NCBI GenBank assembly: GCA_013400975.1
Contig: WBMZ01000271.1
Coordinates: 54,285 to 118,284, forward strand
Direction: 5' to 3'
DNA: 64,000 bases
From: Atrichornis clamosus
Taxonomy: Eukaryota; Chordata; Aves; Passeriformes; Menuridae
The notes beneath the pieces were generated by a model, which was given only the letters and a program-made list of their open reading frames with translations, did no database searches and had not been told where the DNA came from. Below are positions 1 through 13,283 of the stretch, one piece after another; position 1 is the first letter of the stretch; every line of letters begins with the position of its first letter. Made by a program: the position numbers and the translations under genes.

Positions 1-80
1 GGAGACTTCCAGGGATCCAGGGGCAGCCACAGGTGCTCTGGGCACCCTGTGCCAGGGCCTCCCCTCCCTCCCAGGGAAGA
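1..80 (-). mobile_element. CR1 LINE 3'-end fragment, cut by the window edge
   Basis: The + strand reads the reverse complement of the avian CR1 3' region, with the recognisable blocks 'GGATCCAGGGGCAGCCACAG' and 'GGGCACCCTGTGCCAGGGCC'. The same blocks recur at 22181, 49817 and, inverted, at 25394 and 39755. The element continues left of the window. Confidence 0.85.
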
Positions 81-1960
81 TGCCAAGGCTTCTGAATGGT
101 ATCCAGGAGGAGACATCCCTGGGAAAACTTGTGCACAGGTGTTTATCCCAGGGTTTGCAGTATTCCAGAGAACACTTCCAAAAAGAAGATTAACGGGTGA
201 AAACTTCCCCCAGTAAATGCAGAGTACCTCAGCGGTGGGGTATCCATAGGATCCATGGAATGGGTAGGGAAGCAGGAGAAGATATCACAGCACTAGTCAG
301 GTTTGTATGGTAATGTGTGGCACTGAAGGAGTAATTACTGATGAGTAACGAGCCATCCACTTAATTGACTTGCAAGTCCTTTTCCACAGCGAGGAATGTT
401 TTCCTGTGCTGAGGGAGGTGGGGCTGGCAGCAGAGAGGGCAGGAGGAGATGGAATGAGCCCTTACTAAGGAGCTTGGAGAAGTGGGATGTGTTTAACCTC
501 AGCATCATATGCTGTCACTTCTGGTTCCATAATTCCATCCTGCTTTCTCATTTTGTAAACTATTTACCCTTCTGTGGCAATGCCATTAACATTCCAGAAA
601 CGGCAACTCTTGGAACGCACCTGAACAGCAATACCACTTCTTGCCTGAAAAATAAAAGAATATGTTTAACGTTGCTGTCAACCCAAAAGCTACCAGAAAT
701 AAATGGGATGTTTGTTCCTCTTTGTCCCTTCCAAAGAACAAAAACTAAGCCTAGAGTTATGTTACATCCCTGGCAGTTTATTAAATCCAACAGGGATGGA
801 GAGGAGAGGAGATATTGTCCCTAGGAAGTCCTGTTGTACTTTTCAGTGGTTGGAGAGAGTAAAAACCACTTTAGTGATTTAGTAGAAGGAGAAAATGAGC
901 CTTGCTCTTGGGTGCTGGAAGCCCAATAGTTAAAAAATACAAGAAAATCTTGTACTGTTGCAGATCTTGCTCAGTTAAAGGGAACGTGGCAACTTTAAAT
1001 CATCTGTCCCAGGAAATCAACACTGGTTTGAAATGTGTACAAACTGAAAACAATCTATGCCAGAACTTCTTGTGCTAGTGCCAACTAAAAGGAAGAAAGG
1101 AAGGGGAAAAAATCAAATTGATGGCTTTCAAAGCTGATAATTGTGCTCGAGTGCTGTGGCTGTAAATCACTGAATGGCTTTTCCTCGGGTACCACAGTTA
1201 CTGCATGTAAATGTACACATGGTGCCTTTGCAATAGGACAGAATACCTGAAATCCGGAATTGCAGTGACTAAAATACAACCTGATGCAGCACATCACCAT
1301 TTGCCTTACCCTGAGACGATTCCATGCATGCCTAATAGCAGAATGCTGAAGATAATCAAAATTCATGCACAACATGATGTCAGAATGTGTGACCTTAACT
1401 TCAGAGTAGCACAACGTGTTAAATTATCTTGCTGTAGTTCCAAAAAGCTTCATGGATTAAGTTTTTTAGTGTGTTACTCTTGAAAAGTAGGAATTTTTTT
1501 AAAAAATTTTTAATTCCGCGTGAAGAGGCTTTTCAGTTTGGCTCAGCTTCTCCAAAATCCCACCTCTCAAGCCCCTGCCTGTGTCTGTAATCATTTTGGG
1601 CAGAGGAAATCATTGCCCTGAAGGTGTGTTGGATCTGCTCCTTGGGATGACTCCGCAGCCCTGGTTACATCCATGGCCCTTCCCGAGTCATCTTCTGTTG
1701 AATTAGAACGTAAAGGTTAAAATCAGCTTCTAATCCTTGTTACTGGGTTTATGTCTTCTGCGTGCCGCAACAGCACCTGGAAAATAGGCTGCAAAAATGG
1801 ATTTTTATCAAAATTACTGGCAGAATTTATCCAGAGGTGCTCAGTAGTCTGCAGTTGGTAAAGTTCAGGGCACTGGGCTTTGGCTGAGGAGAATTTGGAA
1901 GACCAATGTGAGATCTGACCATTCAACAGACTTGAGCTCTTTAACACTTGACAGAAATTC

Positions 1961-2011
1961 ATGGAATCACAGCTGGTTTGGGTTGGAAGGGACCTTAAAG
2001 CCCAGCCAGTG
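1961..2011 (-). mobile_element. CR1 LINE 3' tip, short fragment
   Basis: The sequence ATGGAATCACAGCTGGTTTG followed by GGTTGGAAGGGACCTTAAAG is the reverse complement of the last roughly 50 nt of CR1, including the degenerate terminal octamer. It is a severely 5'-truncated copy, as is usual for CR1. Confidence 0.75.
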
Positions 2012-4784
2012 CTGAGGCACAAACTTTTTTTTACCCTCCTGTGTTCACCATCAGGTGTTTGGTTGGGCTGCCCTGCAGCACTTACAGCCACATTATTGGG
2101 CTCTTTCCATTTCCCCCGTTTTCCAGTATGTTTTAGGAGAAATTCTTGCCTTGAGTACATTTACACTGCTTTGTAGTGAACCTCTAGTATGCAAAATGAG
2201 GATCTACCTGCATGAGTAGATTCTTAATTTTGGTCGTTTAGCAGAGGACGTGTTTATAGTTCAAAAAATAAATAATTCAGGAGGCTGTATCTGGCTTGTG
2301 TTGACTCTTTGTAACCCTACTTAAGATTTACTAATTCAGTCATTCCACTTAGTAACAGTTAACTGTTACCTGCACAAACTTTAGTTGGGCAAAGACCTGA
2401 GCACTCTTATTTTTAATGCAGAATGTCAAGAGTATAAATTATATAATTTATTTATTATGAGGTTACTGAAAACTTCGGGTGATGCCATGAGCAGGAAACT
2501 CAACTGTTTTAAAATCGTATCATAAATGATGTTATATGAGCCCAAATAGGTTGCACAGATCTCAATTCATGGAAAATTAAAGATATTCTTACTGTTTTTC
2601 AGGCTGCCTTGATACCAGTGAGAAATTATTGAATTATTAAGGAATTATTCTTGTTGTCCAAATGTGTCCATCTGTTCTCTGCACTTGAGCAGTAGCTAAA
2701 AGAGGCCTTTTCTAATGCATTGGTGCCATTTACAGAATGGCTTCATTTTGTCTTTATGTTCTACCACGTTTTGCTGACGTTCTCTGAGACTTCAGTTGCT
2801 CACATGAAGGTCCTGTTCACACTTGCTGGGTCTTGTTCATCCAAAGGGTGAAAGTAGAATTTCCTATTTTAGGTTCTTTTAGGTCCCAGCTTTTGTTTAG
2901 GTTTGTTTGCCACATTTCCACATTCACACGTTCCAAAAAGCAGATAGAAGTTTTCTCCACTGGCACAGTACTGCCATCCCTTGAAAGTTGGTTTTAAAAT
3001 CCAACCAAATTCCTGGTATGTGGAATTACTTTCAGTCCTGAACTTTTCGAAGGTAGCAGGACCGTTCAGATCCCTTTGGATCAGCTTTGGATCAGCTTTC
3101 AGCAGCTGGAGCCCAAAACTACTGAAGTCCAGGGGAGGCTGATTGAAGGAGCAGCAACTCACGGGGGTTGTAAGGTAAGGAAGAAATTTCTGGGTGAAGC
3201 AGACGTCCAGAAATCTTTAGTTTCTGTTTTCCTGGTGAGGACAACAGGTCCCAGTAGTTGGATGTTGCTCCCGCTGCCGTACGTGGCATTCCTGCCCTGC
3301 AAGGTCCTGGCAGATCACAGTCCAGCCACCTGGACCTGGCATGTCCGGCTTGTTAGGTGTCACACACCAAGGCTGCTTCCCAAAATTTGGGAAGTGTTCT
3401 CCCAGAGCTGCCAGACTGAGCTGAAGCCTGCAGGAAGCTGAAGGATCCTCGGTCTCGGCTCACCGCCGGTGTCGGAGCTCTTGGTTGGAGTAGGAATCTC
3501 TTCGTTTCCCAGATTGGGAGTTGCCGGGGGATCTGATTGTCCCATCAATTCCAGTCTAACGGAATTCAAGAGGAATTTAGTTTCTCTCCTTGGACGGATG
3601 TCTCGTACTCTCTTTGGGAACTGAATTCTCTCATCTGGAAGCTCCATTAACTCCTTCCTGCCAGGCCTTTGAATTAGGGAAGTTCGCAAGCACAGGAGAG
3701 GAAACAAAAGCTTCAGGGGTCAGAAACTTCAGCTTTTATTATGACTAAATCCAGAAAGTGTGAAAGACAGGCTAGAAATGAAGGAACTGGGACACTTTAA
3801 CTGTGGTTTCTGTGAAGGAGGAAAAAATTCAGTCATTAAATTAGACCAGTTGACATTTTACAATTCACTGTTCTTAGAGCCATACACAATTGTAAGGTTG
3901 TAATGTTATTGCACTTCCATTTTAATAATTGAATTGGTATTATGTAATGGTTAAGGTAACATGCAAAGCAATTAAAAGTGTTCAACTTCCTGTATATTAG
4001 AAGTTTCTTTGGCTTGAAAGGGTTTTTTTTGGCCATAGAGAAAACTTCATATAAAACCATGTAATAAAAAGCAAATTTAGGTTTAACCAAGTTGTCTCTT
4101 TACTGTTACTAAAAGTCGTATTCTTGGATCCTTTTCCTCTGTGTGCTCTGCTGATGTGAAAATCCTTCAACTTGGATTTGTGTCTTTTACTTGAAAAATC
4201 TGGGGTTTAGTTATTCCTATTGTTGATTTGCTGTCAAACACCTTGGCACCTTTAAATCCATGTTTGTACTGTCCCCTTGTTCTTGTCTGATCATACTTAC
4301 AGGGCAGAAGTGGGACAAAAAGTTGCATCCAGGTTGGTAGAAGGTCTTAAGGAGGGATTGTGCTTTCATGGAGTTTTGTTTGCAGTTTTCATAGTTTTGT
4401 TGTCATCCTCTTCCCACAAAATCTCTTTGGTTGTCTCAGTAAACCGAATCGATTTTAAATTTACAAAAATTTCAAAACTGTAAAAAATCATGCTCCGTAA
4501 TAAGGTTTTCTTAAAACTACTGGAAGTTTTTAATGCTGTGATGCTTCCTCTGGTTTTCCCTGTGCGGTTTGACTGTCTGATAATTTGTCACACAGTGGCA
4601 GCTTTGTCTTTTAGCTTTGGGACCCGCCTTGGCCTTTCTTGTTGGTGAATGGCTCAGAGGAGAAACAACGTGAAATTTGGTCCAATAAAAATGATCACTT
4701 CTGGTTTGCACAACGAAATATAAACCAGAGCAGTGAAGCAGCTCCTGCCTCTGGCCACTTGTTGTTCTTGAGCCTGCATCACCA

Positions 4785-5125
4785 TGTCCTGCACTAAGCC
4801 CTGTCCTCAAGTGCCACATCCACACGTCTTTTAACACTTCCAAGGATGGGGACTCCACCCCTACCTTGGGACGCCTGTTCCAATACCCAACAACCCTTTC
4901 CATGAAGGAATTTTCCCTCATATCCAACCTGCCCCTCCCCTGGCACAGCTGAGGCCGTTCCCTCTCCTGCTGTCCCTGTTCCCTGGGAGCAGATCCCAAA
5001 TCCCCCCTGGCTGCCCCCTCCTGTCAGGGACTTGTGCAGAGCCAGCAGGGCCCCCCTGATCCCCCTTTGCTCCAGGCTGAGCCCCTTTCCCAGCTCCCTC
5101 AGCTGCTCCTGCTGCTCCCACCCAT
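4785..5125 (-). mobile_element. CR1 LINE fragment
   Basis: The + strand carries the antisense of the CR1 3' region upstream of the terminal segment. Recognisable blocks are 'AGTGCCACATCCACACG', 'AAGGATGGGGACTCCACC' and 'CCTCATATCCAACCTGCCCC', ending in the 'CAGCTCCCTCAGCTGCTCCT' block. Open frames on the minus strand here (for example 4794-5282) are remnants of this repeat, not a host gene. Confidence 0.85.
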
Positions 5126-7103
5126 CATGGATTGCTTGGTCATTTGCTTGGAAATGATCTCTCAGGTGGCTGAAATCCTGCTTCCAGGAGGGGCTCCTTA
5201 GTGCCAGCCTGGAAAGAAGCAGGGAATAGGTGTGGATTGGGAGAACTCTCCTCATTCTTCCTTCACATGCCCAAACTTCCACCTGAGGTATTTGTCTATT
5301 TTTAGAATTTTAACTGAAAAAGTCTGGTATGGCTGGAAATGCTCCCACATCCTGCTTTCCTCCTTCGGCTTCTCCAGTCGAGGTGAGGGCTGCAGGAATA
5401 CACTGGGACAAGTTTTCTCCTGATGAGACTCCACAGGGAGATACCAAAGGAATGGAGAACCACATCCAAGGGATGAGTAGCAGGAGAGTGAGTGCTGATC
5501 CCAGCAGTGGCCAAAACCACACGTGTTGTGTGTATCAATAATTGCCAAAGGGCACCGTGGAGCTCCCAGATTTGTAAATGCATTAAGACACGATGAGCTC
5601 TTAGATTTGGTTATATATTGAATATATATTCTCATCTCTGGCCTTTTCACAACCTCATAAGGCTTCAGAAAACCTTGCAGCAAAGTGAGTTTTACTGGCC
5701 TTTTAAGAGGGTGGGTGCTTTTTTCCCCAGTGACATTTGGTATATTTGTCATTAATAATATTTAACATTTCTGCTTGGTCTTAGTGCTGTTGCAGCAGGT
5801 GATAGATATTTCTAAAAATCAGAAGCATATTTGATTATTTAGTCCCATTTCCTTAGAAATATCTTAAAAACAGACTTCATAAAATCTCTTGAAGTTTTCT
5901 GAAAACTCATTCAATCCCAGCCTAAACTTTTATAGAATTTTGATCTCTATCTGTGAATAAATAAGATGGATATTTTTAAAATGATCAAACAGATTCAAAT
6001 AGTAGGGCATTTTTATATAAATATAGACTCAGGAGTGATCCAATGTGAATTATATTAAACTCAGTGGGAAACCATCTATTAACCTTAGCAAGAATAGAAT
6101 CACAATTCCAGAAGCTGAATTCTGCTTTAGGAGTCCTGTGTCCAGGGATTATTAAAATACCATCCTGATATTTTTATCAATGAACTGGACAATTAGTTGT
6201 ACTAATTAGTAGCAGCATCACTTGGAAAGAACTACTTGGAGGAAGCACAGTGAGGAATATTCCTCACTGGTGACTGAGGCAGCCTGGAGCAGGCAGGGAT
6301 GGAACTGGGATGAAATTCCTTCTCCGTGGAAATTCATTTTGAACTTTCTCAGCCTTCCCAGTTTTCCAGGCAGGATAATCCCTCTGCCACCAGTTGGAGC
6401 CTGAGTCTGGAGCAGAGTCTGCTGGATGCTGCTCCCATGGCAGCATCTGCCCTGCAAGAGAGTTTCAGATAATCAGAATTTGCCAGTTATGGAGATTTGT
6501 GCCAAGAATTTTTAAGTAAGAAGTAACACAGTTTAGAGACGTTTATGTTACTTTCTGTTGGGAGGATTGAATTTTAAACAATGGCATAATGTCATGTCTA
6601 AGAGAAGATGCTTTATTATGTGATGATAAAGTGTCATGAGGCAAAAATATAAACTGTTTGTGTGCTTTGCTGCATTAAATTTCTTCTCTCCTAATGAGTT
6701 TGGGGCTTCGGGATAAGAGATTCCTCTGAAAGTCCAGATATCCTTTCCTTCTTCTTATGCTGTTGGTTTATTTATTCAAGTATTTGTAGAGTTGTTTATG
6801 CCATGTTCTTGGAGGAGTGGCAAAAGCTCTGATCTTGGAGTCAGCACAAATACACTTCTCCGAAAGCATTTGAGGCAGAATATAGAAATTAAGGTATTCT
6901 GGTGGGTTGGGTGAACTGCTGCCTGTGGAAGAAGTGTTCCAGCAGAGTGTGGGAGCACAGGAGCAGCTGGAGCAGGAGGAGAGAGTGGATACTGGGCTGG
7001 GAGGACAATTGTTTAGTTTATTTTACCAAATGGCTTCACTTTTTGGGGGATATTTATATTTTGTATGATAAGGCTCTGGTCGAGACCCCTACAGAGAGAA
7101 CCT

Positions 7104-7196
7104 GAGCATCCTGATCCCATGGAAGGTGTCCCTGTCCATGGAAGAGGATGGGACTGGATGTCCCTTCCAGCCCAAACCGTTCTGGGATTCTGTGAT
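7104..7196 (+). mobile_element. CR1 LINE 3' end, short fragment
   Basis: Contains GGAAGGTGTCCCTGTCCATG, TGTCCCTTCCAGCCCAAACC and the terminal octamer-like GGGATTCTGTGATT in sense orientation. Confidence 0.85.
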
Positions 7197-9567
7197 TAAA
7201 AAATCCAGTTATTTGTTAGTTCATAGTAGTAACTACTTAATTTTTTTACTAACTCCTTCTTTTGTGCCTTGAGCAACATTTGTTTAGGAAAAATAGGAGA
7301 AAAGTTAAATTGGCATTGTGGAGACCTCAAATTCCTTGTTTATTGTCTCAGCTCCCATCAGTTTCTCAGTTATCTCTATATTAAATTAAAGAGCAGTGAA
7401 GGAGAAAAGTTGATTACATTTCCATTGTGAGGCAGCAAACAGCAGTGCTTGTACACCAGGTATGCAGAGGGGCTCAGGGAAACAAATCAAGTTTTCAAAG
7501 TGCTGTGTTACAGATGAATGAAAAGAATTCTTCAATTATTCATCAATTTTTAATTCTAAGATGTTTGCACCAACCCAAAATAAATTGGACTTTATTCTCC
7601 AGACTTGATGGGTCTAAATCTTGAGTATTAAGTTCATCAACATGTGGAGGATGCAGAGAACATGGTATTATTTCATGTACAAGCTGCAGGCACGGGCTTT
7701 CCATAGCAACCAGCAGTGAGGTGAGGGGAGTGCTGGACTGCCTGCACTGTGCTTCCCTCAGCATTCCACAGGCTTGGACGTGCCAGTGATTTCCCTCAGA
7801 GCTGGAAAAGGATCTGTTTGTCAATGGGATTGCTTTGGTTCCCGTTTCCAATTGCTGGGTGCAGGTTGCTTGTGTGATGTTCCTCGAGAGCAGCTGCACA
7901 TTTCCTGTCAAAACCCAGGCTTTTTGTAAAATACAAGTCTTTTCATGGCTGTAAGAGGTATTATTAGTGCTTGTCACTGTCTGTATGGAAGTACCAGATC
8001 CTCAGGATTTATAGGATTGAGATATTGACTAAACTGATGTCTCTCATTTTTTCCTCTTGCAAATTAAAACTCCATTTCTTTTTTTTTTTTTTCTCCCTGT
8101 AACCGGAGACACAAAAAAATAGATGATATCCCTTCTTCCATCTTATCTGCTCAAAGCTACAGCCACCATTGCCAAACCTTTGAAAAATGCTACTTATATC
8201 TCTGTATCACATGTGTAAAGTAAATATGTTAGTGTGTTAGCCTTAGATATATATCTCACATATATCAGTATACTGGACCTATAACAATAGATCACGTAAT
8301 GAAAAGGAATGTGATAGTTTGTTAGCCTTACAGCTAATTTTTAAATTAACTTCTCTGAAAGACCTGCCTGTTTTAGTGGTATTTCTTTGAGCTTTCATGT
8401 TTTTCACGTGGTCCCCGGTGTTGTTAGGCATTTCATTTTGGAAGTTGTGTTCCTCTGGCCAGCTTGTTGTCATACAAATGCCCAGGACAAGGCCATATGT
8501 TCCTGCAAAGGTAGCCTTGGAAGGTGGAATAGTTGCTTCTTCTTTTTTCTTGTGCCATCTGTTCTGTTTTAACTTCCATTTTCTCCAGATTCCCTGTCTA
8601 GCAAATATTTGGATAATAGATGGGAATTCTAATCAGTAAGGAAGCACGATGATTGTTTCCAACAGCTTTATGATGGCTTTACTCAGGGATTCAGATTTTT
8701 TTAGACATTCCTCCCTTACTCTTTGTCATTATAACAGTTAAAATTTACAATTAGGATCCTCCAGTTGAGAAATATAAACAGATAAACATAGCTTTTATTT
8801 AAACAATGGATATCCTGAGGTGCTCCCATGAACACAGGAGGAGGAGGAATTTTCGGTGCTGCAGGACTCTCAAATAAATGAGCAAACACCTTGGATTTCT
8901 CCTAGTGGCAGGAGCCAAATTCCCTGGTGCCCTTTCCACTTGGAGTTCCTCACTCCTGTACACGTGCTGCTCCTTCCTGGTCCAGCACAAGCATTCCTGC
9001 AGCCCTGGAGATTAGGGAAGCGATCTGGGTTAAGACTAATCCAGCAGAAATACACAAATCGGCTCCCTTGGCTGATCCATGAGGGAGAGAGGGAGCAGCC
9101 TTGGAGCAGAGGGATGAATGGAGCCCTCTGACACAGCCAGGGGCTACACCTCAGGGATTCCTTCCTCAAACTGCAGGGAAAGGAAGGAGTCAGGAAAAAA
9201 TCTGGTGTCCCCACAGTTTTCCAGCTTTCCGCTGAGGGGAAAACAGAGCCCTGGTTTAGGCCAGGCCTTCTGGATTGAGTCTGCGTTGGGGAAACCTGAA
9301 AATCCTGCGAGCCCCGTGGTTACTCCAGACATAATCCTGCACATATTATGCATTTTTTCACCCACTATTTATGCTGGTTATAAGAATAAAGTGAAATACA
9401 AGGCTCTGGTTAGGCCCGGGTCATGATTTGCCATCGTGTCTTCAAGTCACAGAATTCTGTTTGGTTTAGGGGAAAAATCTACAAGGCACTTTAGGAAAAA
9501 AAAAAAGTCTACAAGTCTATAACCTACTTTCAGTGGTATCTAAGTTATTTCGGGGGGTTTATATTAA

Positions 9568-9625
9568 TTTATATAAATGTCTATGTGTGTGAGTGTATAT
9601 AAAAAGAGATGTGTGTGTATAAATA
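9568..9625. repeat. TA/TG-rich simple sequence
   Basis: Interrupted alternating TA and TG dinucleotides and short TGTGTG runs. Low complexity, with no coding potential. Confidence 0.6.
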
Positions 9626-10103
9626 AGCAAAACTGGGCGTCCTTTTTGCTATTTTAGTTCTCTCAAGTTTTGTGGTGGATCCTCTCAAGAAGATCTCATT
9701 TAAAAGTCCTTTTCTCCATTCTCCAGCTGTGTGGGCTCTGTTTTTACAGCCTTAAATTCTGTACTAGTGTAGAGCAGTGGAGGATACGACCGGACCAGGA
9801 TCTACCTTGGACTGTAGGGGATTCTCCTGGTTCTGTGTGTATGGGCAGTGAAGACAGAGCTCCTTCCAGAGGGAAGTGAGGAATAATTTGTCTTTCTGCA
9901 GATCTCCTTTTAGTACAACCTGTATTTCATTGCAGGAAGAAGAGGCTTTATCGCAACAAAACGGGCAAAATCCACAAAGACTTGAAGAAACAGCACTTCC
10001 CTAATTCTTCCCAAAAGTCCAGAGAGCCACCAAATCCTGGTGGATTACACCCACCAGTCTTCCTGCTTTGAGGTAGGTGAATTCTCTCTTTGCTTCTCTT
10101 TGT

Positions 10104-10272
10104 GGCAGCCCAGAGAATTTGAGAATTTCCCATCCCTGGAAATGTCCCAAGGCCAGGTTGGACAGGGCTTGGAGCAACCTGGGATAGTGGGAGGTGTCCC
10201 TGCCCATGGGTTGGGATGGGATGGATGGATTGAAGGTCCCTTCCCACCCAAACCAGTCTGGGATTCTGTGAT
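10104..10272 (+). mobile_element. CR1 LINE 3' end
   Basis: Sense CR1 3' segment containing CAAGGCCAGGTTGGACAGGG, TGGGATAGTGGGAGGTGTCC, TCCCTTCCCACCCAAACCAG and the terminal GGGATTCTGTGATT. Confidence 0.9.
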
Positions 10273-12616
10273 TTCTCTGAAATGAAAGACGATGCAGTTA
10301 GTAAATATAATTTTATGTGACCTTTCCACCTAACAAAATTAAAATAACCATTATTGTAAAGAAAATCAGACAAAATTAGACTGGATGCTCCTAAACAGTC
10401 TCTAAGCCTCTGCTAATACTTTCCAGCATGGAGCCCATGACTCTAATTTGGAATTAATTTATTTGGAGGAGTGGTTTTCAGTTATGCCACAGGGTAAATG
10501 GGAAAAATAACCTGAGAAACAGCCAATAATCAAGTTGTTTGATTAGAGGAAATGCATTTAAAACCCACCTAAAGTCAAAAGAGAACTGGCCGACTGCCAC
10601 CCTCTTTCTTTACTCATTTGTGACAGCACACAATTAAAAAGTTCACTTTGTTTCTCTCACTGGAATAACAGATTTTGGTATTGTACATGTTTCCCTCTGA
10701 AAAGTACCTTTAATTTTAGATCCACCAAATACTGGAGTTGTAAGAATATTGTTTGTGTCTGGAGAGATTAGATGGGGACAGGATTTTTTTAATCTGTTAG
10801 CACAGCCTTGTTATGTAAATAGGAAGCTCACAAAGGAACGAGACAGCAAAAGGCTCAGAAAAAACAGATGTTTCTTCCCCAGAAAAGAAATAAAGCCACC
10901 ATTGGATTCCTGCAACTTTTTTGGGAAGTTTATTGTTAGGGATGTGGATGCAATCACAAAAAAACCCCAGCACACTGCAGTCACTGTGCAAGTCCATTTC
11001 CACGTGCTCAGTATGGACAATTTTATCATTCATTTATTGTTGCTGTTACATTCTGATAAGTTAAAAATCAGATTATTTATTTGAATTCATTATTATGACG
11101 CTTTTCTGTAGATTTCTCGAGGCCTTTAGAGGAAGCTCCTTCCCCTGATGCTCCTCCAGTCCTTAGCACTGGCCATGTGACCCACTTTTTTTTAAGCCCT
11201 GCTATGACTTCGGTTTTATTCTTGGGCTCTTTCATCCATCTATTGGAATTGTTTCCAGTAAATTAGTTTTACAGAGGTTGCTGTGATTAGCACTCTGTGC
11301 TCCAGGGGAATGCTTCATAAAAATGTCTCTTATCAATACCTTTCAATGCGTTTGAACATGAATAAATAATTTCGTATGAAGAATGTTATACCCGTAGTGA
11401 AATTACAATCTGAAATATATTTTTATGCAAGTTCTTTAATGGTATGTTGTACCTTCTTTCTATTTGTTGTGTGACTGTAAAGATAAGCTACATTATGAAG
11501 CCATGGATTCTTATTTATCTATAATGATATGAATAACCTGCATAAAATGGTCATGTTTTGAAATACGTCCATTCAATAATATCTATATATTATACAATAA
11601 TGTCTACGGACTGAATGTGCCTTGTTAGTGCTCAGTATTTAGAACAGGTAAACCCTGCTGGAGCCTAAACATGGAAGTTTTCCCAGTGCTTAAGAAAATC
11701 TAAATATATATTCCTAATTTTATAGAGGTGTCATTTTTAAAGTTATATTGGTTGGGGAAGAACTTTACAGAGTTAATCATTTTTATTTTAAGTAATTTGC
11801 ATGTTAAAAACCCTGTTCCTGAAAGGCTCTGTAAATGCAGTTTGAGACAACCAAGGGTCATTAATACCCATTTTTACAAAATGCTGAGCCCTAATTTTGC
11901 CCTTAAATTGGGAAGGTGCTGATTAATTGAAAACTCAGTTAAATTGGGGATATTAATGAAATCAGTGAAAGCCAAACAGCAGGGTTTGCTTCTAAACTTC
12001 ACTAAGATACTTTAATAATCGTGGTAAATGTTGTGTTTGGTATTTACAGCAGTGCATTTTGTGATTTCTGTGTTTATATCCTGTTTGTTTGGCTTATCTG
12101 AAATTTTTCACTCACATTTTGTATCAGTGGCTTTTCTGTGAGGGGACAAGGTTTTAACAACAACCAAGGCCTTTAATGTGATAATAAATGGCTTGAAAAG
12201 AGATTCCAATGAGGTGATTGGAAGATCAGAACAAATTCTTGACATTTTCCAAAGGTTTCAAAAATCATTGATGTTGCTTTTGATTTAAATGAAGATTTAT
12301 TTTGGAAAAAATGTGAAATCCCCACTAATTCTGAATTTGGTGCCCCACTGTGCCCGTGCTGAGTCCTCAGGCTCTCAGATCCGAGGATTTAAAGGCCCCA
12401 TTAACTCTTTGGGATGTGCCTTTAACCTAATGAGCTCCAATCCATTTCACCTCTACAAGAATCCAATTAATTGACTCCAAGTCTTGGGAAGTCCTGGCTG
12501 CTCTCAGTGTCAGAGACATTCCAACAGGGCAATCAGTGCTGGAGTGACTGAGCCACCGGAGTGCTGCGGGAATGAAGGAAATGGCTCAGGGACAGGCAGG
12601 TCTTATGGAATGACAA

Positions 12617-12746
12617 GCCAAGGTCAGGTTGGATGGGGCTTGGAGCAACCTGGATTAGTGGAAGGTGTCCCTGCCCATGGCAGGGGGTGGGATGGGATGG
12701 GTTTGAAGGTCCCTTCCAGCCCAGCCCAGCCTGGGATGCCATGATC
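12617..12746 (+). mobile_element. CR1 LINE 3' end
   Basis: Sense CR1 3' segment with CAGGTTGGATGGGGCTTGGA, GTGGAAGGTGTCCCTGCCCA and a diverged tail (GGGATGCCATGATCC) in place of the octamer repeat. Confidence 0.88.
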
Positions 12747-13090
12747 CGATGAACCCAGGTTCTGTTTCAACGGGGGGTTCACCACTGCCCTGTACCTGAG
12801 CAAAGCCTCATTAATAGCTCATTAATGGTTCTGGGGGAACCTTCTAATAACCAAGGCCTTTTGCAGCATCACAACTCTTAAAACCCAGCCTTTTGTCTTT
12901 AGTTGGAGGTTTTTAATGTGGAGCAGTGCAACTCCAGAGGCATCTTCAGTTCCAGTCAGAGCCGTCCGACCCTTCCTTAAAAGCAAATATTACTTTGTTT
13001 GTGCTACAGAGTAATTGCATAGGGGCTTACAAGTGAAATTAAAACCTTTGGCTCACTGTTTTAATTGCAACACAATCATTATCTCAACAG

Positions 13091-13283
13091 ATGTAACGTG
13101 GGGTGCAGGAGTTCCTCAGATGAGGGGTGGAGGAAGGCAAGGAGCCAGCCCCAATGGACATAGCCCATCGTCGAGAGCACAACAGGAGACTGTCTAAAGC
13201 AAAGCTCAAAGTGCAGCAAGAATTCTAAGAAGCTTAAAAGATCCCCAAGATAACTTGAAGCAAGACCATGAGAAGCAATGTAG
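13091..13283 (+). other. Candidate 5' non-coding exon (unproven)
   Basis: The block is bounded by an acceptor-like ATCTCAACAG ending at 13090 and a strong donor-like TAG|GTGAGTAATC at 13284. The sequence between is purine-rich and repeat-free and keeps several CpGs, unlike the surrounding intron. It has no long + strand open frame, so if transcribed it would be untranslated sequence. A second donor-like TG|GTAAGAG follows at 13524 after an acceptor-like TTTTTTGGTAG ending at 13356. A minus-strand open frame of 190 codons (13079-13651) covers the same area but matches no family I recognise and lacks support as a gene. Whether any of this is transcribed cannot be told from the sequence. Confidence 0.25.

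Larger units (their letters stand above)
81..13090. other. Non-coding sequence, probably MBD5 5' intron
   Basis: No exon of a recognised gene is seen over this 13 kb. It holds CR1 fragments at 1961, 4785, 7104, 10104 and 12617 (listed separately), a T-run near 8079-8093, and a TG/TA-rich stretch near 9568-9625. The rest is AT-rich unique sequence with scattered short open frames on both strands. None of these resembles a known family or is flanked by paired splice signals. The assignment to an MBD5 intron is inferred from the absence of a promoter-like CpG island and the orientation of the downstream coding exons. Mammalian MBD5 is known to have several non-coding 5' exons spread over a long distance. 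Confidence 0.55.

Noticed and set aside
4794..5282. 162-codon minus-strand open frame
   Set aside because: It lies over an antisense CR1 fragment. Such frames recur wherever CR1 3' sequence occurs (21384, 22217, 39556, 49721) and are not host genes.
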